Part shown: in pieces, positions 1 to 9,919 of the stretch
How positions within the stretch are numbered: position 1 is the first letter of the stretch
How the letters are laid out: each line of letters starts with the position of its first letter
NCBI GenBank assembly: GCA_947626025.1
Contig: CANQQQ010000019.1
Coordinates: 1 to 32,584 of the forward strand
DNA: 32,584 nt
From: an uncultured Clostridia bacterium
GTDB taxonomy: Bacteria > Bacillota > Clostridia > TANB77 > CAG-508
Direction: 5' to 3'
Translations under genes and position numbers: made by a program
Notes under the pieces: model-generated
The model's database searches: none
Told to the model about the DNA's origin: nothing
Seen by the model: the letters and a program-made list of their open reading frames with translations, nothing else

Positions 1-63
1 AGAGCTTATAAGTTATATCAGGTATTTCAAACACTATATTTATCAATAAAGTGTGACATATGT

Positions 64-93
64 TTGACAAACCTACAGACAAATAGTTAAAAA
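64..93 (+). promoter_or_regulatory. guaA: possible guaA promoter
   Basis: A perfect -35 hexamer TTGACA (64-69) is followed after 18 bases by a weak -10, TAAAAA (88-93). A second -10-like TATGAT lies at 125-130 without a good -35. Either could drive guaA. I see no purine riboswitch core in the short upstream sequence available. Confidence 0.35.
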
Positions 94-166
94 TATGCGT
101 GTTTTGTTTACTTTTTATAGTCATTATGATAAAATATATACATATTTTTTAATAGGAGGAAAAATA

Positions 167-1705
167 GTGAAAAATAAAGAAACTATACTGATTTTAAATT
201 TTTATGGACAATATAATCAATTAATTGCAAGACGAGTTCGTGAATGCAATGTTTATTCAGAACTAGTACCTTACAATATATCAATTGAAGAAATTAAAGA
301 GAAAAATCCAAAAGGAATTATATTTACCGGAGGACCTTCTAGTGTTTATGAAAAAGATTCACCAATGTGCAATAAAGAAATTTTAGATCTTGGTATACCA
401 GTGCTTGGTATTTGTTATGGTATGCAATTAATTAGTTACTTGCTTGGCGGAAATGTTGAAAAAGCTAATAAACGTGAATATGGAGAGACAGTAGTAGATA
501 TAGATAATACTTCTCCTCTATTTGATGGATTTGAAAATCAAAATGTATGTCTTATGAGTCATACTGATTTTGTAAAAGAATTACCTGAAGGATTTAAAAA
601 TATCGGACATACTTCTCATTGTCCTAATGCAGCTATTGCTAATGATATTAAGCAAATATATGGAATACAATTTCATCCTGAGGTAAATCTAACTAAAAAT
701 GGTACTAAAATTATTAGAAATTTTGTATACAATATTTGTCATTGTTCTGGAGATTGGAATATGTCTTCTTTTGTTGAGGATTCTATAAAAGTATTAAGGG
801 AAAAAATTGGAGATGGTAAAGCTCTATGTGCTCTTTCAGGTGGTGTTGATTCTTCAGTGGCAGCTGTTTTATTAAATAAAGCCATAGGCAAAAATTTAAC
901 TTGTATATTTGTAGATCATGGACTTCTTCGTAAAAATGAAGGTGACGAAGTCGAAAAAGTTTTCCGAGAACAATATGATATAAATTTGATTAGAGTTAAT
1001 GCTAAAAACCGTTTTTTAGCAAAACTTGCAGGTGTTACAGATCCCGAGAAAAAGAGAAAAATTATCGGTGAAGAATTCATAAGAGTATTTGAAGAGGAAG
1101 CAAAAAAAATTGGAAAAGTTGATTTTCTAGTTCAAGGGACTATATATCCAGATGTTGTTGAAAGTGGTGCTGGAAAAGGCCAAACTATAAAAAGCCATCA
1201 CAATGTTGGAGGACTTCCAGACTATGTTGATTTCAAAGAAATCGTTGAACCATTAAGAGATTTATTTAAGGATGAAGTTAGAAAAACTGGATTAGAATTA
1301 GGTATTCCTGATTATTTAGTATATCGTCAACCTTTTCCTGGTCCAGGACTTGCTATTCGTATAATTGGAGATATCACAGATGAGAAACTTGAAATTTTAA
1401 AAGATGCAGATGCTATATTTAGAGAAGAAATTGCACTTGCAGGATTAGATAAGAGCTTGAATCAGTACTTTGCAGTTCTTACAAATTTACGCTCTGTTGG
1501 AGTTATGGGAGATGGAAGGACATATGACTACACTCTTGCATTAAGAGCTGTAGAAACGTCAGATTTTATGACCGCAATATGGGCAAAAATTCCTTATGAT
1601 ATATTAGAAAAAGTATCTTCAAGAATTGTAAATGAAGTAAAACATATAAATAGAGTTGTTTATGATATAACCTCAAAGCCACCTGCAACAATTGAATGGG
1701 AATAA
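167..1705 (+). CDS. guaA: GMP synthase (glutamine-hydrolysing)
   Basis: Converts XMP to GMP with ATP and glutamine, the last step of guanine nucleotide synthesis in the cytosol. The N-terminal class I glutamine amidotransferase domain has the nucleophile Cys83 in GICYGMQ and the FHPEV motif. The ATP pyrophosphatase domain starts near residue 225 with the P-loop SGGVDSS, and the C-terminal dimerisation domain ends TIEWE, as is usual. The GTG at 167 is chosen as start because AGGAGG lies 7 bases upstream; this gives 512 aa, the normal length. An in-frame ATG at 95 would add 24 unrelated residues and has no ribosome site. The gene converges with guaB, which makes the XMP it uses, although the two are on opposite strands and so separately transcribed. 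Confidence 0.97.
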   Translation: MKNKETILILNFYGQYNQLIARRVRECNVYSELVPYNISIEEIKEKNPKGIIFTGGPSSVYEKDSPMCNKEILDLGIPVLGICYGMQLISYLLGGNVEKANKREYGETVVDIDNTSPLFDGFENQNVCLMSHTDFVKELPEGFKNIGHTSHCPNAAIANDIKQIYGIQFHPEVNLTKNGTKIIRNFVYNICHCSGDWNMSSFVEDSIKVLREKIGDGKALCALSGGVDSSVAAVLLNKAIGKNLTCIFVDHGLLRKNEGDEVEKVFREQYDINLIRVNAKNRFLAKLAGVTDPEKKRKIIGEEFIRVFEEEAKKIGKVDFLVQGTIYPDVVESGAGKGQTIKSHHNVGGLPDYVDFKEIVEPLRDLFKDEVRKTGLELGIPDYLVYRQPFPGPGLAIRIIGDITDEKLEILKDADAIFREEIALAGLDKSLNQYFAVLTNLRSVGVMGDGRTYDYTLALRAVETSDFMTAIWAKIPYDILEKVSSRIVNEVKHINRVVYDITSKPPATIEWE

Positions 1706-1711
1706 AATATT

Positions 1712-1743
1712 AAAAATTCCAGCTTTTAAGCTGGAATTTTTAA
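1712..1743. terminator. bidirectional terminator between guaA and guaB
   Basis: A near-perfect 14-bp hairpin, AAAAATTCCAGCTT paired with AAGCTGGAATTTTT, has A-rich and T-rich flanks, so it can end transcription from both converging genes. Confidence 0.9.
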
Positions 1744-1763
1744 TAGAATATAAATGATGTAAA

Positions 1764-3278
1764 CTAATTTTTATATGATTTGTCAATTTCCTTTAATATA
1801 ACATCATGTGCTCCACCTTCTGTTATACTAACTTGAGATACAAGGGTCAATCTCGCTTTATCATGCAATTCTTGAATTGAAGTAGCTCCACAGTTACACA
1901 TTGTTGACTTTATCTTTGAAATAGTTACATCTAAAGTATCTTTTAATGGTCCAGCATATGGTATATAAGAGTCAACTCCTTCTTCAAATGCAAGTTTATC
2001 TTTTGCTTTTCCACCCATATCATATCGTTGCCAATTCCTTGCTCTATTTGATCCTTCTCCCCAATATTCTTTTACATAGTTATTTCCTATTTTTAATACT
2101 CTTGTAGGACTTTCATCAAATCTAGCAAAATATCTTCCCATCATAACAAAATCTGCACCAAGTGCTAGTGCTATAGTTATATGATGATCATAAACAATTC
2201 CACCATCTGAGCAAACTGGTATATATATTCCTGTTTCTTCATAATATTTATTTCTTTCATTAACAACATCTATTAATGCACTAGCTTGTCCACGACCTAT
2301 TCCCTTTGTTTCTCTAGTAATGCAAATAGATCCTCCACCTACACCAACTTTAATGAAGTCTGCTCCTGCTTCTGCTAAATATCTAAATCCTTCTGCATCT
2401 ACTACATTACCTGCTCCAATCTTTACATTATCACCATATTTATTTCTTACAAAATCTATAGTATTCTTTTGCCATACAGAATATCCATCAGAAGAATCCA
2501 TGCATAATATATCAACTCCTGCATCTACTAATGCTGGTATTCTTTCTGCATAATCTCTAGTATTTATTCCTGCACCTACTATATAACGCTTATTCTCATC
2601 TAATAGAGAATTTGGATTATTTTTTCTTTCTTCATAATCTTTTCTAAATACTAAATATTTTAAATGATCATCTTCAGTTAATATTGGCAAGCAGTTTATT
2701 TTATTTTCCCAAATTATATTATTTGCTTCAGATAATGTTATTCCTTTTCTAGCACTAATAACTCGTTCTCGTGGAGTCATAAAATTATCTATAGGAGCAT
2801 TTCTATCATCTTTAGAAGGTCTGTAATCTTTATTTGTAACAATACCTAAAAACTTTCCTGATGAAGTACCATCGTCTGTAACGATTACAGTTGAATGTCC
2901 AGTTTTAGCTACAAGTTCCATAACTTCTCCTAAAGTCGCACCACTTTTTACATTAGCATCACTTATAACAAAACCTGCTTTATGCTTTTTTACTCTATAA
3001 ACCATATTAGCTTGATCTTCTATAGATTGTGCACCATATATAAAAGACATACCGCCTTCTCTTGCAAGTGCTACTCCCATTTTTTCTCCAGAAACTGATT
3101 GCATTATTGCTGATACCATTGGTATGTTTGCAGAATATTTTGGCTCTTCACCTTTTTTAAACTTAACAAGAGGAGTTTTTAATGATACATTATCTGGTAT
3201 ACATCCTTCTGTTGTTAAATTTGGTAATAATAAAAATTCATTAAAAGTTCTTGAAATATCTTCTAAAATCTTTGACAT
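1764..3278 (-). CDS. guaB: IMP dehydrogenase
   Basis: Oxidises IMP to XMP with NAD+, the committed step toward GMP. The 504-aa protein has the TIM-barrel split by a CBS-domain pair at about residues 100-215. The catalytic loop GGGSICITR holds Cys319, and [18 protein letters not shown] is the phosphate-binding region. The start ATG has AAAGGAGG 8 bases upstream. The gene sits 15 bases downstream of ackA on the same strand, which suggests cotranscription with pta-ackA. This is an unusual partner set, because guaB more often stands alone or beside guaA. Confidence 0.95.
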   Translation of the reverse strand: MSKILEDISRTFNEFLLLPNLTTEGCIPDNVSLKTPLVKFKKGEEPKYSANIPMVSAIMQSVSGEKMGVALAREGGMSFIYGAQSIEDQANMVYRVKKHKAGFVISDANVKSGATLGEVMELVAKTGHSTVIVTDDGTSSGKFLGIVTNKDYRPSKDDRNAPIDNFMTPRERVISARKGITLSEANNIIWENKINCLPILTEDDHLKYLVFRKDYEERKNNPNSLLDENKRYIVGAGINTRDYAERIPALVDAGVDILCMDSSDGYSVWQKNTIDFVRNKYGDNVKIGAGNVVDAEGFRYLAEAGADFIKVGVGGGSICITRETKGIGRGQASALIDVVNERNKYYEETGIYIPVCSDGGIVYDHHITIALALGADFVMMGRYFARFDESPTRVLKIGNNYVKEYWGEGSNRARNWQRYDMGGKAKDKLAFEEGVDSYIPYAGPLKDTLDVTISKIKSTMCNCGATSIQELHDKARLTLVSQVSITEGGAHDVILKEIDKSYKN

Positions 3279-3293
3279 ATTTATTTCCTCCTT

Positions 3294-4487
3294 TTATTTT
3301 ATTAATCTTTCAGTTTCTTTTGCAATCATTAATTCTTCATTTGTTGGAACTACATATACTTTTACTTTAGAATTGGCTTTAGATATCATCTTTTCTTCTC
3401 CACGTGAATTGTTAGCATCTATATCTAATTCAACCCCCATAAATGCTAATTGTTCGCAGATAGTTTTACGTATATTTATTTGATTTTCTCCTACTCCACC
3501 TGTAAATACAATATAATCAACTCCGCCCATAGCAACAGCATATTTTGCAACATAACTTGCAATTGTATATGTAAATTGTTTAATTGCAATTTGTGCTCTC
3601 TCATTGTTTTCATCATATGATGCAAGTTCTATTTCTCTAAAATCAGGAACCATACCAGATACTGCCGTTAACCCTGATTTTTTATTTAGCATATTATCTG
3701 CTTCTTCTGGTTTCATATTTTCCTTTTTCATTATAAATGTTACAACTGATGGATCAAGATCTCCTGAACGAGTTACCATTGGTAATCCTCCAAGTGGAGT
3801 TAATCCCATTGAAGTATCTATTGACTTGCCACCTTTAACAGCACATACACTTGAACCTTGACCTAAGTGACATGTTATTATTTTTAAATCTTTAATATCT
3901 TTATTTAAAATCTCTGCAAGTCTTGTAGACACATACATATGCGAAGTCCCATGGAAACCATATTTACGAATTCCATATTTTTCATAGTATTCATAAGGAA
4001 TAGGATATAAGTATTTATCTTTTGGCATTGTTTGATGAAATGCTGTATCGAATACTCCTACCATTGGCTTGCCTGGCATAACTTTTTTACAAGCTTCTAT
4101 TCCCATAATTCCTGCTGGGTTATGAAGTGGAGCTAAATCTGTACATTCTTTTAGAACTTCTATAACTGTATCATCTATTATAACTGATTGACTTATTTTT
4201 TCTCCACCATGTACTAATCTATGACCAATAGCATTAACTTCATTTAAACTATCTATTACTTTGTACTTTGGATTTACTAATTGTTTTAGTGTAAAATCTA
4301 TTGCCTCTGTATGATCCATTGCCGTATGTTCAATAGTAACTTTTTGTCCGCATGCTTTATGAGTTATAAAAGCTTCCTTTTCTCCTATTCTTTCATATTT
4401 TCCTGATGCCATAACCTCATCTGTATCCATATCAATTAATTGATATTTTAATGATGAACTTCCACAATTTAAAACTAAAATTTTCAT
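3294..4487 (-). CDS. ackA: acetate kinase
   Basis: Makes ATP and acetate from acetyl phosphate and ADP in fermentation. The 397-aa length is standard. The N-terminal signature MKILVLNCGSSSLKYQLI and the second signature GHRLVHGGE are both present, as are HGTSH and the ASKHA-type GGVGENQ loop near the C-terminus. It lies 24 bases downstream of pta, so acetyl-CoA conversion to acetate and ATP is encoded as one unit. A GAAAGG ribosome site lies 8 bases before the ATG. Confidence 0.97.
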   Translation of the reverse strand: MKILVLNCGSSSLKYQLIDMDTDEVMASGKYERIGEKEAFITHKACGQKVTIEHTAMDHTEAIDFTLKQLVNPKYKVIDSLNEVNAIGHRLVHGGEKISQSVIIDDTVIEVLKECTDLAPLHNPAGIMGIEACKKVMPGKPMVGVFDTAFHQTMPKDKYLYPIPYEYYEKYGIRKYGFHGTSHMYVSTRLAEILNKDIKDLKIITCHLGQGSSVCAVKGGKSIDTSMGLTPLGGLPMVTRSGDLDPSVVTFIMKKENMKPEEADNMLNKKSGLTAVSGMVPDFREIELASYDENNERAQIAIKQFTYTIASYVAKYAVAMGGVDYIVFTGGVGENQINIRKTICEQLAFMGVELDIDANNSRGEEKMISKANSKVKVYVVPTNEELMIAKETERLIK

Positions 4488-4511
4488 TTCTTTTTCCTTT
4501 CTTATAAAATT

Positions 4512-5510
4512 TTATATTTCTTGCGCTTGAACGCATGTAATCGCAATTACTCCTAAAATGTCATCAGCAGAACAACCTCTAGACAAATCATTAACTGGTC
4601 GTGAAATTCCCTGACAAATTGGACCATAAGCTTCTGCCTTCGCTAAACGTTGTACTAATTTGTAACCTATATTTCCAGCATTTAAATCTGGAAATATCAA
4701 TGTATTTGCATATCCTGCTACTTTACTTGATGGTGCCTTAGATTTTGCTACTTCTGGTATTATAGCAGCATCTAATTGCAATTCTCCGTCAACTAATAAA
4801 TTTGGCGATTTTTCTTTAACAATTCGTGTTGCCTCTACTACCTTTTCAGTTAATTCAGAATTTGCACTTCCCATTGTAGAATAAGAAAGCATAGCTACTT
4901 TTGATTGTTTCCTAGTTAATTTTTCAAAACTATTGGCTGATGATATTGCTATTTCTGAAAGACTTTCTGCATCTGGATTTTCATTTAATCCACTATCACC
5001 AAATACAAAAATTCCTTTTTCGCCGTATTCACAATTAGGAACTACCATAACAAAAAAAGCAGAAACTAATTTTGTATCTGGTGCTGTTTTTAAAATTTGT
5101 AATGCTGGTCTTAATGTATCTGCAGTTGAATGTATTGCACCTGAGACAATTCCATCTGCCTCATTCATTTTAACTAGCATCATTCCAAAATAAACATTAT
5201 CAAGCATAAACTCCTTTGCCTTTTCTAATGTCATTCCTTTTTCTTTTCTTAGTTTATAAAATTCTTCTACATATCTATTATATCTATCTGAATGTGCAGG
5301 ATCAATTATTTCTGCTTTTGATATATCCAAATTATTAGTGCTTGCTAATTTGTTAATTTCGTCTCTATTTCCCAATAAAATAATATTTGCAACCTCTTCT
5401 TTTAATGCCTTTGATGCAGCTTCAATAGTTCTAATGTCACTAGCTTCGGGTAATACTATCGTTTTTTTATTGCTTCTTGCTCTATTTTTTATTTCTTCAA
5501 TAAAAGACAT
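4512..5510 (-). CDS. pta: phosphate acetyltransferase
   Basis: Exchanges CoA of acetyl-CoA for phosphate to give acetyl phosphate. The 332-aa length is that of the short, single-domain Pta without the N-terminal DRTGG region. Family motifs seen are KTIVLPEASDIRT at the N-terminus, GAIHSTADTLRPALQILKT in the middle, and NTLIFPDLNAGNIGYKLVQR plus GPICQGISRPVNDLSRG in the C-terminal half. GGAGG lies 8 bases before the ATG. It is the first gene of pta-ackA-guaB and has a good promoter just upstream. Confidence 0.97.
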   Translation of the reverse strand: MSFIEEIKNRARSNKKTIVLPEASDIRTIEAASKALKEEVANIILLGNRDEINKLASTNNLDISKAEIIDPAHSDRYNRYVEEFYKLRKEKGMTLEKAKEFMLDNVYFGMMLVKMNEADGIVSGAIHSTADTLRPALQILKTAPDTKLVSAFFVMVVPNCEYGEKGIFVFGDSGLNENPDAESLSEIAISSANSFEKLTRKQSKVAMLSYSTMGSANSELTEKVVEATRIVKEKSPNLLVDGELQLDAAIIPEVAKSKAPSSKVAGYANTLIFPDLNAGNIGYKLVQRLAKAEAYGPICQGISRPVNDLSRGCSADDILGVIAITCVQAQEI

Positions 5511-5546
5511 TTATACTTCCTCCATTTAGATATTTATAATGTAAAT

Positions 5547-5575
5547 ATTATATAGCAAAATGATTAAAAAGACAA
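5547..5575 (-). promoter_or_regulatory. pta: sigma-A-type promoter of pta-ackA-guaB
   Basis: Read on the minus strand: TTGTCT (5575-5570), a 17-base spacer, and a perfect TATAAT (5552-5547), about 37 bases before the pta start codon. Confidence 0.75.
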
Positions 5576-5610
5576 GAGGTATTATATATTTTTAGATTTA
5601 AAATAAACAT

Positions 5611-5638
5611 AAAAATCCAACTTATAAGCTGGATTTTT
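5611..5638 (-). terminator. terminator after the peptidase E-like gene
   Basis: The hairpin has arms AAAAATCCA and TGGATTTTT around CTTATAAG, with one A-C mismatch. It lies about 75 bases beyond the stop codon at 5715 and ends in a T-run on the minus strand, ahead of the pta promoter. Confidence 0.75.
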
Positions 5639-5714
5639 GTGTTAGCTCAAAATTTTATAATACGCAGATACTGTTATATCAAAATTATACTATACAATCG
5701 AGTATTCATGTGAA

Positions 5715-6338
5715 TTATATTGTACTTTCTATAATTACATCGCCATCTTTTAGAGTCTTGTACTTTATATTATTTATTTTACAATATTCTACACAACTGT
5801 CTATGAGCTTTGTTTCTTTATGTTTAGACTGATAATGTGGTAATAATAAATAATTAAAAAATCCAAGTCCATCCCAAATAGTATTTATATTATATGCATT
5901 TATATTGGGGGCATCGCAAATGTCTAAGCCATGTAAATCATTTGCAAGAACGCTAATACCCGCACTATATGCAACATATAAGTAATTTGGTTGCTTTTTT
6001 ATTGAATTTATAAATTTATCAAAGCCACTTAAATACATTGCTTGCCTTAAAGTAAATACATTGCCACCTATTACATAAAAAGCGTTGAACTCTTTAATTT
6101 TTTTTAATAGTTCTTTTTCTTTACCAAAATAATCTTTTAATGATAATAATGTAACATTAAATCCTAAATACTCTAGTTCTTTTATATCAAAATCTATACT
6201 TTCTTGTTTTTCTTTGGTTTTCAAATAGGCGTCTTTTGCATTTGGTATTAAGCATATTCGATTATTATTTTCTCTAATCCATTTTTTTAATTCTTCGGTT
6301 TTATTTCCAAGTTTATATGAAGATAAATATAATTTCAT
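5715..6338 (-). CDS. peptidase E-like (family S51) / class I amidotransferase-like protein
   Basis: The 207-aa protein resembles the dipeptidase E group. GGNVFTLRQ precedes a nucleophile-elbow-like YSAGISV, where the Ser is the likely catalytic residue, and LLPHY supplies a likely His. S51 enzymes cleave Asp-X dipeptides, but many paralogues are uncharacterised, so the substrate is inferred only. The start is set at 6338 because AAGGAG lies 6 bases upstream; the ATG five codons earlier has no ribosome site. It is a single-gene unit between its own promoter and terminator. I see no signal peptide. Confidence 0.75.
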   Translation of the reverse strand: MKLYLSSYKLGNKTEELKKWIRENNNRICLIPNAKDAYLKTKEKQESIDFDIKELEYLGFNVTLLSLKDYFGKEKELLKKIKEFNAFYVIGGNVFTLRQAMYLSGFDKFINSIKKQPNYLYVAYSAGISVLANDLHGLDICDAPNINAYNINTIWDGLGFFNYLLLPHYQSKHKETKLIDSCVEYCKINNIKYKTLKDGDVIIESTI

Positions 6339-6377
6339 AAAAATCTCCTTCAATAATTTTATTGTCTAACTAGAATT

Positions 6378-6406
6378 AGTTTACTATATTATGTTTTTTT
6401 TATCAA
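6378..6406 (-). promoter_or_regulatory. probable promoter of the peptidase E-like gene
   Basis: Minus strand TTGATA (6406-6401), a 17-base spacer and TAAACT (6383-6378). The -10 is imperfect. Confidence 0.45.
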
Positions 6407-6469
6407 CTAATAAAAAAGATTTTTAATTCTTTGACATTAATATTTAGTTTACTTTATATAAAAAATTTA

Positions 6470-6498
6470 TTGATAAAATTAAGATTAATTACTATAAT
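6470..6498 (+). promoter_or_regulatory. sigma-A-type promoter of the RluA-family gene
   Basis: TTGATA (6470-6475), a 17-base spacer and a perfect TATAAT (6493-6498), 30 bases before the start codon. Confidence 0.8.
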
Positions 6499-6528
6499 GT
6501 ATGTATTGGACAAGAGGAGGAAAACTTT

Positions 6529-7413
6529 ATGTGTGATTTAAAATATACTATAATTGACAATAGATTTTATAATATAAAACAAATTCTTAAAGAAGAATTT
6601 AATATTTCTAATAGATTATTAAAACGTTTGATATCTTCTAATAAGATATTTCTAAATGGTGAAGTTGTATCTCCTAGCTTTAATAATTTAAAAATTGGAG
6701 ATATAGTTTCCATTGACTTAAATTTTGATGAAGAATATGATAATATTGTTCCAGTAGATATGAAATTAAATATCATCTTTGAAGATGATTATTTATTAAT
6801 TATAAATAAACCATCAGGAATACCTGTACACCCATCATGTAATCATTTCTTTGATAGTATATCTAATGGAGTAAAATCCTATTTTGATTTAATTGGACTT
6901 AAACGTAGAATTAGAATTGTTAATAGACTAGACAAAGATACTTCAGGTATTGTTATATTTGCCAAAAATGAATATATACAAGAAATGCTTATCCGTCAAA
7001 TGAAATCAAACATATTTAAAAAAGAATATATTGGTATTTTAGAAGGAACTTTATCAAATCCAAAAGGAACAATATCAGCTCCTATAGCCAGAAAAAATGA
7101 GAGTATAATTGAAAGATGTGTTGATTTTAATACTGGAGATAATGCCATTACTCACTATGAAATGATAAAAAATATTAATAATTGTCTATCTTTAGTTCAT
7201 TTTGTGCTTGAAACCGGACGTACTCATCAAATTCGTGTGCATTCAGCTTATATCGGACATCCTATAATTGGAGATACTTTATATGGTCATTCAACTGATT
7301 TGATAGATAGACAAGCTTTGCATGCTTATAAAGTTAATTTTATTCATCCTATAACGAAGAAAAAAATGGTATTTGAAGCGGATTTACCTGCTGATATGAA
7401 TGTATTCTTCTAA
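6529..7413 (+). CDS. RluA/RluD-family RNA pseudouridine synthase
   Basis: Isomerises specific uridines in rRNA or tRNA to pseudouridine. The 294-aa protein has an N-terminal S4 RNA-binding domain (about residues 15-65, with RLLKRLISSNKIFLNGEVV) and then the catalytic domain. The signature is NRLDKDTSGIVIFAKN, in which the Asp of RLD is the catalytic residue; the usual His before RLD is Asn here. LETGRTHQIRVHSAYIGHPI follows. AGGAGG lies 8 bases before the ATG. Which of the RluA/B/D targets it modifies cannot be told from sequence alone. Its last 30 bases overlap the 3' end of the broken dprA on the other strand. Confidence 0.92.
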   Translation: MCDLKYTIIDNRFYNIKQILKEEFNISNRLLKRLISSNKIFLNGEVVSPSFNNLKIGDIVSIDLNFDEEYDNIVPVDMKLNIIFEDDYLLIINKPSGIPVHPSCNHFFDSISNGVKSYFDLIGLKRRIRIVNRLDKDTSGIVIFAKNEYIQEMLIRQMKSNIFKKEYIGILEGTLSNPKGTISAPIARKNESIIERCVDFNTGDNAITHYEMIKNINNCLSLVHFVLETGRTHQIRVHSAYIGHPIIGDTLYGHSTDLIDRQALHAYKVNFIHPITKKKMVFEADLPADMNVFF

Positions 7414-8038
7414 TATGTCATCTATACAAGTAACAATCTTAGCACCTTCTCTTATCATTTCATTTGTGCCTTGAGAAGAACTATTATTTATATTTCCGTG
7501 GAACTGCAAAAATCTCTTTACCTTGCTCTAATGCATAATCAACTGTTATCATAGTTCCACTCTTTTTTGTGGCTTCTATTACAATAACTCCATCACTCAA
7601 ACCACTTATAATTCTATTCCTAAAGGGGAAATTGGTGCCTATAGGTTTTACATCAGGCAGATATTCTGTTATAACAGCACCTCCTGTTTTAATTATCTCA
7701 TTAAATATTTCAATGTTCTCTTTAGGATATATATTATTAAATCCACTTCCTAATACTGCAATTGTTTTCCCTCCTGCGACCATACACCCTACATGTGCAA
7801 AGCTGTCTATCCCTTTTGCTAATCCACTTATTATATTTATTCCTCTTTTTGCTAATTTAAAGCTTATGTCTTTTGCTACCTTTTTACCATATTCAGAGTA
7901 TTGTCTACATCCTATTATTGCTAAGCCAAATTCATTTAATATTTTTTCATTACCTAAGACATATAATTCTCTTGGTGGATCATCAATATTTCTCAACTTC
8001 TCTGGATAATCTTTATCAAAGAGTTTTATTACTTTCAT
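7384..8038 (-). pseudogene. dprA: second dprA copy, frameshifted in the VPGN motif
   Basis: The first 180 or so residues are a good DprA Rossmann domain: YPEKLRNIDDPPRELYVLGN, GSGFNNIYP, ITEYLPDV, FPFRNRIISGLS, KSGTMITVDYALEQGKEIFAVP. Translation then runs into a stop at 7484 after RKYK. In the +1 frame the protein continues as GNINNSSSQGTNEMIREGAK and onward to a stop at 7384. That is the standard continuation after VP, so a single extra base, the G at 7498 (C on the coding strand), explains the break. Even when repaired, the protein would end without the C-terminal winged-helix domain present in the intact copy at 29900-30772. It may be a decaying paralogue or could give a shortened protein. 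AAGGAG lies 7 bases before the ATG. Confidence 0.85.
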
Positions 8039-8133
8039 ACGAATTCTCCTTTACTGTATATTAATAATAAAATTTTACACATTCTTTTGTTATTTAATTA
8101 GGTAATATAAGTTATTTATCTAAATTGCAATAT

Positions 8134-8169
8134 AAAAAGGAACATAAATAATTTATGCTCCCTTTTTTT
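8134..8169 (-). terminator. folD terminator
   Basis: Hairpin with CATAAAT/ATTTATG and outer GGA/TCC pairs flanked by A5 and T7 runs, 28 bases past the folD stop. It could also work in the other direction, but no plus-strand gene ends here. Confidence 0.7.
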
Positions 8170-8196
8170 ATCCCCCTATAAAATTATTAACGAATT

Positions 8197-9045
8197 TTAT
8201 GAATTTTTTATGCTACGTGTAGCAGCCTTTACTACATTGCTCATTAACATTGCAACAGTCATAGGTCCTACTCCTCCAGGTACAGGTGTTATGTATGATG
8301 CGACTTCTTTAACATTATCAAAATCCACATCGCCTACTAATCCACCCTCAGTTCTATTTATACCAACATCTATTACAACTGCTCCTTCTTTTACCATATC
8401 TCTTGTTAAAAATTTTGGCTTCCCTAATGCAATTACTATTATATCTGCACCTCTAGTTATTTCAGACAGATTTTGTGTCTTTGAATGACATATAGTAACT
8501 GTTGCATCTTTATTTAATAAACATAATGACATTGGTTTTCCTACAATATTACTTCTCCCTAATACTACTGCATTTTTGCCTTCTATTTCAATATTATATT
8601 TTTCAAACATTTTCATTATTCCTGCAGGTGTACAAGAAACAAATCCATCTTGATTTAAACATAGCTTTCCTACATTCACAGGGTTAAAACCATCAACATC
8701 TTTTTCAGGTGAGATTCTTCTAAATGCTTCATTTATATCTAAATGTTTTGGCATTGGACTTTGTAATAAAATACCATGTATATCATCTCTATTATTAAGT
8801 CTATCAATTAATGAAAGTAATTGTTCCATGGTTGTATCACTGCTTAAGAAGAATTCTTCATAATTAATTCCTACATCTAAACATGCTTTGCTTTTATTTT
8901 TTATATATATTTGAGAAGCCTTGTCCTCTCCTACAAGAATTACAGCTAAATTAGGAGATACACCTTTCTTTTTTAATTTATGTACATCGCTTTTTAACCC
9001 TTCTCTAATACTAGTCGCAAGTGATTTTCCATCTATAATTTCCAT
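8197..9045 (-). CDS. folD: methylenetetrahydrofolate dehydrogenase / cyclohydrolase
   Basis: Bifunctional folate enzyme interconverting 5,10-methylene-, methenyl- and 10-formyl-tetrahydrofolate. The 282-aa length is normal. Motifs seen are VGEDKASQIYIKNKSKAC with the catalytic Lys region, the LLQSPMPKHL loop, GRSNIVGKPMSLCLL for NAD(P) binding, and PVPGGVGPMTVAMLM near the C-terminus. It is the last gene of a minus-strand run with the two sortases, only 25 bases after the second one. There is no evident functional link to sortases, so this is probably read-through organisation. The AAGGA site is rather far (11 bases) from the ATG. Confidence 0.96.
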   Translation of the reverse strand: MEIIDGKSLATSIREGLKSDVHKLKKKGVSPNLAVILVGEDKASQIYIKNKSKACLDVGINYEEFFLSSDTTMEQLLSLIDRLNNRDDIHGILLQSPMPKHLDINEAFRRISPEKDVDGFNPVNVGKLCLNQDGFVSCTPAGIMKMFEKYNIEIEGKNAVVLGRSNIVGKPMSLCLLNKDATVTICHSKTQNLSEITRGADIIVIALGKPKFLTRDMVKEGAVVIDVGINRTEGGLVGDVDFDNVKEVASYITPVPGGVGPMTVAMLMSNVVKAATRSIKNS

Positions 9046-9070
9046 TTTTGTTTCAATCCTTCCAAATTAT

Positions 9071-9778
9071 TTATGTCTCTTTAGCCCATATAACTGTCCT
9101 TTTTCCTGATTCATTATCACAAGTAGAAAGAGATATTTCCCTTGCTCCTCCAGTATCACGTGTTGCATACGTAAAATTAGAATCAGTAGTTGTATATATA
9201 TTATAAACCTGATATTCTAATTTAGTTCCAGAAATATCTTTTATGTAGATTTTTGAGCCTGTTGTTAATTTATCAATATCTGAAAAAAAGGTTCCATTTT
9301 TATAATTATGTCCCCAAAGCACAAGATTTCCTGGCTTATTTACTGCATTTGCTCTGTCATCTTGAGGATATTTTGCTACTATCGCTATCTTTAATGCTGC
9401 ATCAGTGTCTTTTTCAAGTATAGGATATTCAATATTTATACTTGGAATAGATATTGTTCCAATTACTTTATAACCTTGATAAGTAGTTTCTTTATTACCT
9501 TGTTGCTGATATATAGAATTTTCATCTTCGCCACCTAAACCGCTCAATATTTCTCCTAAAGATGAATTTTCATTATTATCAGAAGATGTTTCATTATTAT
9601 TTGAAGAATTTGCATTATTAGCTACATTTTGATCAAAATCTGCAACTCCATCATGTGCCTGTTTATTAGTTTTATCACTTGTATACACTTTGTATCCTAA
9701 AAATCCTAATATTGAAATAACTACAATTATTGCAATAACTAGAATAATCGATAACAAATTTCCATATTCTTTTTTCAT
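9071..9778 (-). CDS. class D-like sortase (first of a tandem pair by coordinate)
   Basis: Membrane-anchored cysteine transpeptidase expected to attach surface proteins to the cell wall. It is 235 aa: an N-terminal membrane helix (about residues 8-30), an Asn/Ser/Glu-rich linker, then a sortase domain with YQGYKVIGTISIPSINIEYP, the catalytic His in WGHNYKNGTFF, Cys in SLSTC and Arg in GKRTVIWA. The start is at 9778, because AAGGAGG is 8 bases upstream; the more upstream ATGs lie too close to, or before, that site. It is close in sequence to its neighbour at 9920-10660 and has its own extended -10 promoter. No LPXTG-type substrate gene is visible nearby. Confidence 0.88.
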   Translation of the reverse strand: MKKEYGNLLSIILVIAIIVVISILGFLGYKVYTSDKTNKQAHDGVADFDQNVANNANSSNNNETSSDNNENSSLGEILSGLGGEDENSIYQQQGNKETTYQGYKVIGTISIPSINIEYPILEKDTDAALKIAIVAKYPQDDRANAVNKPGNLVLWGHNYKNGTFFSDIDKLTTGSKIYIKDISGTKLEYQVYNIYTTTDSNFTYATRDTGGAREISLSTCDNESGKRTVIWAKET

Positions 9779-9856
9779 ATCCATTTCCTCCTTGCACATA
9801 ATTTCAATAACTTCTTTATTTATGTTTATAAATTTAATATATTTTAACTCATATAT

Positions 9857-9865
9857 ATTATACCA
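9857..9865 (-). promoter_or_regulatory. extended -10 promoter between the sortase genes
   Basis: Minus strand reads TGGTATAAT (9865-9857), a TGN-extended perfect -10. The -35 region is poor. It would let the downstream sortase and folD be transcribed apart from the upstream sortase. Confidence 0.5.
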
Positions 9866-9919
9866 TATTTTTTTAGCTAATTCGATATTTTTCTTAGATT
9901 TTTAGTATTTCTATATCAT

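Noticed and set aside
95-166. 24-residue N-terminal extension of GuaA
   Set aside because: No ribosome site at 95, residues unlike the family, and AGGAGG directly before the GTG at 167.
1-166. purine riboswitch before guaA
   Set aside because: The conserved loop and core patterns of the purine class were not found in the available upstream sequence.
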